A DNA stretch of 5,280 bases from Chlorobium sp. (lineage in GTDB: Bacteria > Bacteroidota > Chlorobiia > Chlorobiales > Chlorobiaceae). The notes under the pieces were generated by a model. The model saw only the letters and a list, made by a program, of their open reading frames with translations. It did no database searches and had not been told where the DNA came from. Numbering within the stretch: the first letter of the stretch is position 1; each line of letters opens with the position of its first letter. Shown one piece after another: positions 1 to 4,806 of this stretch. The stretch covers positions 1 through 5,280 of the forward strand of contig JANQFD010000031.1 in the NCBI GenBank assembly GCA_028278005.1. The letters run 5' to 3'. Position numbers and translations under genes: made by a program.

Positions 1-232
1 GGGAACCTGAAAACCGTAAAACAAATGGAGTGATCGCAATGAATAATCCAATCGATAACGTAAAAATTGCTGTCATTATACCAAAGTCAGCATAGCTGCG
101 AGGAGATTGAATCATTATAAGAAATCCAATCAATAATCCTATAGTGATAACCTGTTTGCTACGACTATAAATGACTACATCCTTACGTAATTTTTGGGGA
201 ATAAAACGATCAAAAAAGGAAGTGACGTTCAT
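1..232 (-). CDS. N-terminal part of a multi-spanning membrane protein, possibly a sensor histidine kinase (runs off the left edge)
   Basis: The minus strand from the ATG at 232 is open for 77 codons to the window edge; no stop is reached, so the gene is partial. It begins MNVTSFFDRFIPQKLRKDVV. Two membrane helices follow, at about residues 26-43 and 50-74, joined by a short SPRSYAD turn, and the visible part ends in FVLRFSGS. A basic amphipathic start, an early helical hairpin and an R-x-(S/T)-G-S ending resemble the N-terminal membrane domains of some multi-spanning sensor histidine kinases; this is recognition by style, and no catalytic domain is in view. The start at 232 is chosen because GGAG sits 7 nt upstream. 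An in-frame ATG at 256 exists but has no ribosome binding site. GC content is about 35% (counted by hand), well below the roughly 50% of neighbouring genes, which hints at acquisition by transfer. It lies downstream of purF on the same strand, 149 bp away. Confidence 0.72.
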   Translation of the reverse strand, partial: MNVTSFFDRFIPQKLRKDVVIYSRSKQVITIGLLIGFLIMIQSPRSYADFGIMTAIFTLSIGLFIAITPFVLRFSGS

Positions 233-239
233 GGTTCTT

Positions 240-243
240 CTCC
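240..243 (-). promoter_or_regulatory. Ribosome binding site deciding the start of the left-edge membrane gene
   Basis: GGAG on the minus strand, followed by 7 nt and then ATG at 232. This is the clearest Shine-Dalgarno sequence in the window. It supports the reality of the partial gene and favours the start at 232 over the in-frame ATG at 256. Confidence 0.65.
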
Positions 244-257
244 GGCTTTTGTTCATA

Positions 258-278
258 CAGATAACATTGTTTTATCTG
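258..278. repeat. Inverted repeat upstream of the left-edge membrane gene
   Basis: CAGATAA (258-264) and its exact complement TTATCTG (272-278) flank a 7-nt spacer. The element lies 26 bp upstream of the start at 232, inside the probable leader or promoter region of that gene. It could be an operator or a leader hairpin. No T-tract follows on either strand, so it does not look like a terminator. The arms are short and AT-rich, so chance is possible. Confidence 0.35.
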
Positions 279-304
279 ATAAATCCGCTTTACAGATGGA
301 ATTT

Positions 305-340
305 AAAAAAAGATTCAGCTCAAGAAAACAGATACTGAGC
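305..340 (-). terminator. Weak candidate terminator downstream of purF
   Basis: Read on the minus strand, a 5-bp stem GCTCA/TGAGC (340-336 with 322-318) with a 13-nt loop is followed after 6 nt by seven T (311-305). The position, about 40 bp after the purF stop, fits an intrinsic terminator, but the stem is short, the loop is long and the T-run is displaced. Confidence is therefore low. Confidence 0.25.
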
Positions 341-363
341 ATCAGATTCATGAGCCGCTCCTG

Positions 364-378
364 GCGCACTATGTGCGC
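364..378. repeat. GC-rich hairpin immediately after purF
   Basis: GCGCAC (364-369), TAT loop, GTGCGC (373-378): a perfect 6-bp GC-rich stem only 3 bp beyond the purF stop codon. No T-tract follows on the minus strand, so it is not a standard intrinsic terminator by itself. It may act in transcript 3'-end stability or assist the weaker structure at 305-340. Confidence 0.45.
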
Positions 379-381
379 TTA

Positions 382-1881
382 TTATCCGCAGTCATACTCT
401 TCCTTGTCGGTTGTCACGTCGTTGATGCGCATCGGATAATCGCCGGTAAAGCACGCAGTGCAGTAACTGCATGATTCATGCTCGAACTTCGGTGCGCTGT
501 TCAGCATTCCCTGAAGTGAGAGGTATTTCAGCGAGTCGACGCCGATATATTCCCGAATTTTTTCAATTTCCTCATCATTATCTTTTGCATCGGCGAACAG
601 GTATGTCAGCAACTGGACTTTTGTCGGAAAGTCCATGCCGTAGAAGCAGGGATTGGTTATAGGCGGAGAGCTTATGTGCAGGTGAATTTGCTGGGGTTCG
701 GCTTCGCGTATGAGCTTGATGAGCATTTTTGCCGTTGTGCCCCGGACAATCGAGTCGTCGATAACGATAAGGGGACGGTCGTGCAGTACACCACGAATAA
801 TATTGTATTTGGAACGTACCTTGATTTCCCTGCTTTCCTTGCCGGGCTGAATAAATGTTCTGCCGACGTAGTGGTTACGGATCAGGCCATGTTCGAACCG
901 TGCAGGACGGTTGATCTTGTTGCTTTCGCGGACAAAACCAAGAGCTGCAGTGTTTGAAGAGTCAGGTACGCTGACAACAATGAGATGTTTGTCGTCGCTG
1001 GGATGCTCGACCTTGGACTCACGGGCAAGGTTTTTACCGAGGTTGCGGCGCACCTTGTCGACGGAATGGGTGAATACAAGGCTGTCCGGTCTTGCAAAAT
1101 AAACATATTCGAAAATGCAGCGGGCCTTGCGTTTCGAAGGCGGCAGAAAGAGTGATACCGGCTTATGGGTTCTGGTCGAAAGTCTATCGATCAAAAGAAT
1201 CTCGCCCGGTTCGATGTCCCTGACGTACTCTACCGAAAGTATATCGAATGCACAGGTTTCACTGGCTATGTAGAATATTGCGTCTCCGGTTTCGGGGTCG
1301 GTGCTTTTGCCGAGGGCAAGCGGCCTGACACCGTAAGGGTCACGAGCGGCGATAAGCATATCATTCACGAGGATGACCATGGAAAACGCACCCTGAACCT
1401 GCCGAAGGGCTTGATATATCTGGTGAGGCGGTTCCTTTTCCTTGCTCAATGCCGCAAGATGAGGAATGATCTCCGTGTCGGAGGAAGCCTGAAAAATGAC
1501 ACCCCTTTCGGTAAGTTCCCTGCGTAATGCCCGCGAGTTGGTCAGATTGCCGTTATGAGCAATGGCGAGATTACCTGAACGATAGTTCAGTGAAAAGGGC
1601 TGGATGTTGTTTGCTGATTTGGATGCGCCGGTCGTAGAATAGCGATTATGTCCGATAGCCGCATGTCCCGGCATTTTCTTGAATATTTCCGGATCCTTGA
1701 AGACTTCGGAAACAAGGCCTATACTTTTGTGCTGCCGGTGAACGGTTTTCTGTCTCCTTTCGTCATACCCGGCGACAACAATACCTGCCGCCTCCTGCCC
1801 CCGGTGCTGGAGGGAGTAAAGGCCATAAAAAGAATCTTCAGCGGGAGTTTTAGAATTGTATACACCGAAAACTCCGCACAT
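382..1881 (-). CDS. purF: Amidophosphoribosyltransferase (glutamine PRPP amidotransferase), iron-sulfur type
   Basis: Catalyses the first committed step of de novo purine synthesis in the cytosol: PRPP plus glutamine gives 5-phosphoribosylamine, glutamate and pyrophosphate. The 499 residues start MCGVFGV, placing the N-terminal nucleophile at Cys2. The glutaminase half shows LQHRGQE (24-30), GHNRYST (77-83), HNGNL (109-113), SSDTE (133-137) and RDPYGVRPL (180-188). The phosphoribosyltransferase half shows FEYVYFARPDS (257-267), RNHYVGRTFIQP (335-346) and the PRPP loop VIDDSIVRGTT (373-383). Cys255, Cys412, Cys471 and Cys474 match by context the four 4Fe-4S ligands of the Bacillus subtilis enzyme. 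Unlike that enzyme there is no propeptide: an in-frame TAA lies four codons before the ATG. Length is normal and the gene intact. The ribosome binding site is weak (GAG about 6 nt upstream). It stands alone among purine genes here, divergent from the gene at 2107; no regulatory box was recognised. Confidence 0.97.
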   Translation of the reverse strand: MCGVFGVYNSKTPAEDSFYGLYSLQHRGQEAAGIVVAGYDERRQKTVHRQHKSIGLVSEVFKDPEIFKKMPGHAAIGHNRYSTTGASKSANNIQPFSLNYRSGNLAIAHNGNLTNSRALRRELTERGVIFQASSDTEIIPHLAALSKEKEPPHQIYQALRQVQGAFSMVILVNDMLIAARDPYGVRPLALGKSTDPETGDAIFYIASETCAFDILSVEYVRDIEPGEILLIDRLSTRTHKPVSLFLPPSKRKARCIFEYVYFARPDSLVFTHSVDKVRRNLGKNLARESKVEHPSDDKHLIVVSVPDSSNTAALGFVRESNKINRPARFEHGLIRNHYVGRTFIQPGKESREIKVRSKYNIIRGVLHDRPLIVIDDSIVRGTTAKMLIKLIREAEPQQIHLHISSPPITNPCFYGMDFPTKVQLLTYLFADAKDNDEEIEKIREYIGVDSLKYLSLQGMLNSAPKFEHESCSYCTACFTGDYPMRINDVTTDKEEYDCG

Positions 1882-2106
1882 TACGCTCAGATGTTAAGAT
1901 TATGTAAACACTCCGCATATAAATTTGCCAATTGAAGGTAAAATAACAAGGGTTAATTGTAAAATATTTTTACTTGTATTTACAGGGGTGCTGTTCCTGC
2001 AGAGATTCCATGCTATGACCACCACCCGTTACATGAGGTTGATGGAAATGATCTGCTTAAGGATTATTTTTTAAACTGAATTGGAAACCTTATTGATTCA
2101 ATAGTT
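1882..2106. other. Divergent spacer between purF and the 170-residue membrane protein gene
   Basis: These 225 bp must carry the promoters of both flanking genes. The stretch nearest purF is AT-rich (about 1911-1985) and contains hexamers loosely resembling -10 boxes, such as CATAAT on the minus strand, but no -35 partner at proper spacing, so no promoter is assigned. I see no RNA gene or riboswitch. The only short frame with an ATG, 19 codons from 2015, has no protein-like character. Confidence 0.6.
2091..2103. repeat. Small dyad covering the ribosome-binding position of the membrane protein gene
   Basis: TATTGA, one T, TCAATA: a perfect 6-bp dyad ending 3 bp before the ATG at 2107. It occupies the place where a Shine-Dalgarno sequence would be expected, and none is visible there. 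It could be an operator or a translation-inhibiting structure, or chance in AT-rich DNA. Confidence 0.3.
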
Positions 2107-2619
2107 ATGGTTCTGAAAGCAAAAAAAGCCCCGGCACCTCCAAGCATATGGACATGGCTTTCGATTACGTTTCTATGGGGGACAGTTTTTTTCGCATCGT
2201 CGATTCTGACGCTCAGACTCTCCGGCTCCTGGCTTGAGAGAGGTTTTTTTAACCCGACGTGGTCGGAAATCTATTCCGTTTACGCTGTATATTTTTTTGT
2301 GCTGCTTTTTTTGGCGATCTCTGCCATGCTAGTGAAAAACCGGCTGGACCCGCGTGGTGAAAAACAAACCAGGAGACAGCAGGAGGTCGTGGCCGGCAAA
2401 AGGGAGGCTGTATTTGTATCATTTGCCGGCAGTATTGCAACAAGCTTTTTTTTCACGTTGCTGACAGCGCTTGTTTTTCTCTTTTCAAGAGCACTGGTGG
2501 GTATGACGATAGAATTAACGATTCCTGTTGTACTCGTTGCGGCATTGATGAATATTGGCGCGGGTCTTACCGCTTCGCTTCTGGTCGGGTTTGTGCTGTT
2601 TGTGCTTAAGAAGATTTAG
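2107..2619 (+). CDS. Four-helix integral membrane protein of unknown function
   Basis: I do not recognise a family. The 170 residues predict four membrane helices, at about 15-37, 54-77, 102-128 and 138-167. The N-terminus (VLKAKKAPAPP) and the loop at 78-101 (KNRLDPRGEKQTRRQQEV, then GKRE) are strongly basic, while the 38-53 loop is nearly neutral. By the positive-inside rule both termini and the middle loop face the cytoplasm. No catalytic motif, cysteine pair or signal peptide cleavage site is visible. Many phenylalanines use TTT, which creates T6-T8 runs in the DNA. The ATG at 2107 is the first ATG after the in-frame stop at 2077-2079 and no other in-frame Met lies near the start, but it has no recognisable ribosome binding site. 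It is divergent from purF and followed by a repeat-bearing spacer. The amino-acid pattern supports a real gene; its role is open. Confidence 0.8.
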   Translation: MVLKAKKAPAPPSIWTWLSITFLWGTVFFASSILTLRLSGSWLERGFFNPTWSEIYSVYAVYFFVLLFLAISAMLVKNRLDPRGEKQTRRQQEVVAGKREAVFVSFAGSIATSFFFTLLTALVFLFSRALVGMTIELTIPVVLVAALMNIGAGLTASLLVGFVLFVLKKI

Positions 2620-2652
2620 GATGTCGGATGGCAGGAGAAGGAGCAGGCAGTG

Positions 2653-2680
2653 TTTTTGACTTTTGCCTTTTTACTTTTGA
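2653..2680. repeat. T-rich heptanucleotide tandem array (about four units)
   Basis: Read on the plus strand in steps of 7: TTTTTGA, CTTTTGC, CTTTTTA, CTTTTGA. The consensus is CTTTTGN. The array lies in the spacer after the 170-residue membrane protein gene. The same unit recurs at 4723-4750 in another spacer. The layout resembles the short tandemly repeated repetitive heptamers described in cyanobacterial genomes; that is an analogy, not an identification. Confidence 0.55.
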
Positions 2681-2731
2681 ATTATTTTTGCTGAGGACCG
2701 GTGACTGAATTGGGACGGAGGAGCTGGAATT

Positions 2732-2759
2732 TGCCGACTGAAGACTGCCGACTGATAAC
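2732..2759. repeat. GACTGNN heptamer / 14-bp direct repeat beside the tRNA gene
   Basis: Two 14-bp units, 2732-2745 and 2746-2759, match at 12 of 14 positions and both begin TGCCGACTGA. Viewed as heptamers they read GACTGAA, GACTGCC, GACTGAT (2736-2756). The array stops 3 bp from the 3' end of the tRNA-Ala gene. A lone GACTGAA also occurs at 2703-2709. Confidence 0.6.
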
Positions 2760-2762
2760 CTG

Positions 2763-2835
2763 TGGAGCTAAGGAGACTCGAACTCCTGACCCTTTGCATG
2801 CCATGCAAATGCTCTACCAACTGAGCTATAGCCCC
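2763..2835 (-). tRNA. tRNA-Ala, anticodon GGC
   Basis: The 73-nt minus-strand sequence folds as a complete cloverleaf: acceptor GGGGCTA/TAGCTCC, D arm GCTC-AGTTGGTA-GAGC, anticodon arm TTTGC-ATGGCAT-GCAAA, 5-nt variable loop, T arm AGGAG-TTCGAGT-CTCCT, discriminator A. The anticodon GGC reads alanine codons GCC and GCU. The acceptor stem carries the G3:U70 wobble pair, the known identity element for alanyl-tRNA synthetase, which independently confirms the assignment. CCA is not encoded (CAGG follows the discriminator), so it must be added by CCA-adding enzyme. No T-run terminator was seen downstream, and no promoter with good spacing upstream. Confidence 0.97.
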
Positions 2836-2936
2836 GATTCGTAGCTGTAAACATGAGAAAAAAAACTTTTATTTCCAACAGGTTTTCCGTTTTCTTGCTT
2901 ATGCGCAGTTGACTGTCGCCGAGGGCTGCCGGTGGT

Positions 2937-3836
2937 TTGTCGAAACAATATTTCCGCGGGTTTATGAATCTTTTTTTTGTGATCAAGGAGGGCTTTTCCG
3001 GTATCTGGCGGGCAAAACTTCCTGCTGCCGTAACGGTTGTAGTCGGTTTTTTTGCGTTGGTGCTGCTCGGTTTGTTCGCGACTGTTTCACTTAGTTTTTT
3101 TGACATTATCGATGAGGTTCGAGGAAGGGTGGAGCTTGAAGTGTTTTTCCCGGAAGGCACATCCGAGGAAAATGTCGCCGGGCAGAACAAGACTATAGAG
3201 GGGATGAACGGCGTGCGTGATGTAACCTATATCTCTAAAGACAGCGCGGCTGTTATTTTCCGTCAGGAGTTCGGCAAGGATATTGTAGAGATACTCGGCA
3301 TGAATCCCCTGCCTCGTTCGGCAAAGGTACTGATTCAGACCGGGTATACCGGGCCTGACAGCTTGCAGGGCATCGTCAACGCGATAAAGGGACTCGATCC
3401 CGCATACGATATCCGGTATAACAAGGTTTTTCTCAAGCAGCTCGAGGAAAATGCACGTCTTTTTTCTGTGCTTACGGCAGGGACAGGAATAATGATAGCA
3501 ATTGCGACGGTTGTGCTGGTTGGATATACCATCCGGCTTGCAATCTATTCACGACAGCAGAAAATCAAGACAATGCGTCTTGTAGGAGCCGCAAACTGGT
3601 TTATAAGTGCTCCATATGTTATAGAAGGGGGGATACAGGGGATTCTGGCCGGAGGTTTTGCCGCACTGGCGATCTATCTTATATCGGACCAACTGCTGTT
3701 GCGTTATGAGCCGGATATCTATGCTGTTCTCCATCCTTCGACCTTCCTGGTCTATCCCGTGCTTGTCGGTCTCGGGTGCTTTCTGGGTGTATTCGGCAGT
3801 ACCCTCTCTGTCAGGAAGTACCTGCGAAAAGCTTAG
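2937..3836 (+). CDS. ftsX: Cell division protein FtsX (ABC transporter-like permease)
   Basis: FtsX is the membrane partner of the ATPase FtsE. In characterised species the pair sits at the septum and activates peptidoglycan hydrolases through the FtsX extracellular domain. The 299 residues show a cytoplasmic N-terminus, helix 1 at about 29-53, an outside domain at about 55-175 with the family's NPLPRS motif (123-128), then helices at about 177-203, 222-250 and 268-290. The cytoplasmic segment KTMRLVGAANWFI (211-223), followed by EGG (230-232), is the conserved FtsX signature. Length is typical. The longest frame starts with TTG at 2937, with GAGGG 11 nt upstream; an ATG at 2964 (residue 10) is the alternative, with only GCGGG very close. 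An in-frame stop at 2910 excludes earlier starts. ftsE is not adjacent: upstream is the divergent tRNA-Ala gene, downstream the convergent nfo. A T8 run lies at codons 12-14. Confidence 0.93.
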   Translation: MSKQYFRGFMNLFFVIKEGFSGIWRAKLPAAVTVVVGFFALVLLGLFATVSLSFFDIIDEVRGRVELEVFFPEGTSEENVAGQNKTIEGMNGVRDVTYISKDSAAVIFRQEFGKDIVEILGMNPLPRSAKVLIQTGYTGPDSLQGIVNAIKGLDPAYDIRYNKVFLKQLEENARLFSVLTAGTGIMIAIATVVLVGYTIRLAIYSRQQKIKTMRLVGAANWFISAPYVIEGGIQGILAGGFAALAIYLISDQLLLRYEPDIYAVLHPSTFLVYPVLVGLGCFLGVFGSTLSVRKYLRKA

Positions 3837-3841
3837 AAAAG

Positions 3842-4696
3842 TCAACCCTCTTCCGATTTCTCCAGACTTTGGAGCAGGGCTATTTCTGCATCCCAGATTT
3901 CGGGTTTCGGGGTTTCGAGAATGAGCGGTATCTCTGTGCTTGCGGGATGTCGCATGATCGCTGCAAAACCATCGGAACCTATTTTCCCCTTGCCTATACT
4001 TTCGTGGCGGTCACGCCTGCTGCCCAGTTCAAGTTTCGCATCGTTGAGATGCATCCCTTTAAGGTAATCGAAACCTATTGCTGCATCGAACAACGAAAAG
4101 GTATCGGCCACCGCTTTTTCGGTGCGTAAATCGTATCCCGCCGCGAAGAGATGGCAGGTATCGAGGCAGACGCCAACCCTTGTTTTGTGATGGATTTTTT
4201 CAATGATAAAGGCAAGCTGCTCGAAGGAATATCCGAGGTTCGATCCCTGTCCGGCTGTGTTTTCCAGTACTGCACTTACTGTTGTTGTCTCCTTGAGCGC
4301 AAGGTTGACTGAATCGGCAATAGTTTCGAGGCACTCGGCTTCATCGATTTCGCGCAGATGGCTGCCCGGGTGGAAGTTGAGGGTTGTCAGCCCAAGCAGT
4401 TCGGTCCGCTTCATTTCCTCGACAAATGCCCGGCGTGACCGGTCGAGCTTTTCAGGATCAGGGCTGCCGAGGTTGATCAGGTAGCTGTCATGCGGCAGGA
4501 TGTGCTTCGGATCGAAGCCGCAGGTTTGACAATTGTTTTTGAAGGCGCGTATGGTCGATCCCGTAAGGGAAGGGGCTTTCCACTGTCGCTGGTTTTTGGT
4601 GAACATGGCAAACGCTGTCGCCCCGAGTTCCCTGGCGCGGAGAGGTGCGTTTTCTATTCCTCCTGCAATGCTGACATGTGCTCCGATATAGCGCAT
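3842..4696 (-). CDS. nfo: Endonuclease IV, class II AP endonuclease
   Basis: Cleaves DNA 5' to abasic sites in base excision repair and removes 3'-blocking groups; acts in the cytoplasm on the chromosome with three zinc ions. The 284 residues match the length of the Escherichia coli enzyme (285) and align to it almost without gaps. All nine zinc ligands are present at the same numbers: His69, His109, Glu145, Asp179, His182, His216, Asp229, His231 and Glu261. Signature stretches are YIGAHVSIAGG (3-13), LPHDSYLINLG (67-77), NFHPGSH (107-113), ENTAGQGSNLG (145-155), GVCLDTCH (175-182), MHLNDAK (215-221) and PLILETPKP (257-265). The ATG at 4696 gives the family's usual N-terminus; GGGAGAG lies 11 nt upstream. 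The stop is 5 bp from the convergent ftsX stop. Divergent from the glycosyltransferase at 4807. Confidence 0.98.
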   Translation of the reverse strand: MRYIGAHVSIAGGIENAPLRARELGATAFAMFTKNQRQWKAPSLTGSTIRAFKNNCQTCGFDPKHILPHDSYLINLGSPDPEKLDRSRRAFVEEMKRTELLGLTTLNFHPGSHLREIDEAECLETIADSVNLALKETTTVSAVLENTAGQGSNLGYSFEQLAFIIEKIHHKTRVGVCLDTCHLFAAGYDLRTEKAVADTFSLFDAAIGFDYLKGMHLNDAKLELGSRRDRHESIGKGKIGSDGFAAIMRHPASTEIPLILETPKPEIWDAEIALLQSLEKSEEG

Positions 4697-4707
4697 CGTA
4701 TCGATAA

Positions 4708-4714
4708 CTCTCCC
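4708..4714 (-). promoter_or_regulatory. Ribosome binding site of nfo
   Basis: GGGAGAG on the minus strand, 11 nt before the ATG at 4696. The spacing is a little longer than the usual 5-9 nt, but the match is good and no in-frame start lies between it and the ATG. ftsX shows the same 11-nt spacing from GAGGG to its TTG. Confidence 0.5.
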
Positions 4715-4722
4715 GGCTGCTT

Positions 4723-4750
4723 GTTCTGATTTTTTACTTTTGCCTTAACA
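4723..4750. repeat. Second copy of the T-rich heptamer array (degenerate)
   Basis: In steps of 7 on the plus strand: GTTCTGA, TTTTTTA, CTTTTGC, CTTAACA. The middle units match the CTTTTGN family at 2653-2680, and ACTTTTGCCTT is identical in both places (2659-2669 and 4736-4746). It lies in the 110-bp divergent spacer, upstream of nfo and of the glycosyltransferase gene. Confidence 0.45.
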
Positions 4751-4806
4751 ATTCCTCTTGATTACGTACATTTTTTACAGCACACCATATCTAAGAAAAA
4801 AAAGCC

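Noticed and set aside
194..439. Plus-strand frame of 81 codons at the left end
   Set aside because: It overlaps the better supported minus-strand gene start at 232 and the purF 3' end, has no ribosome binding site and no protein-like pattern.
1165..1527. Plus-strand frame of 120 codons inside purF
   Set aside because: It is antisense to conserved purF motifs; its openness follows from purF codon bias.
2015..2074. 19-codon frame in the purF divergent spacer, a possible leader peptide
   Set aside because: It has no convincing ribosome binding site, no attenuator structure after it, and no residue bias linked to the downstream gene.
2836..2900. Promoter for the tRNA-Ala gene
   Set aside because: TTGGAA and TTTACA occur on the minus strand, but the spacing (about 21 nt) is too long and no other pair fits better.
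2971..2978. T8 run at the start of ftsX as a phase-variation switch
   Set aside because: Similar T6-T8 runs occur throughout the phenylalanine-rich membrane genes here and simply reflect TTT codons; the frame is intact.
2768..3190. Minus-strand frame of 140 codons covering the tRNA and the start of ftsX
   Set aside because: Its C-terminus is the translated tRNA-Ala gene (SSVGRAFAWHAKGQEFES), a well-known annotation artefact, and the rest is antisense to ftsX.
3549..3845. Minus-strand frame of 98 codons opposite the ftsX 3' end
   Set aside because: It is antisense to the conserved FtsX signature and has no independent support.
4751..4806. Promoter for the glycosyltransferase gene
   Set aside because: TTGATT at 4758 and the AT-rich CATATC near 4786 are about 22 nt apart, too far for a standard pair.
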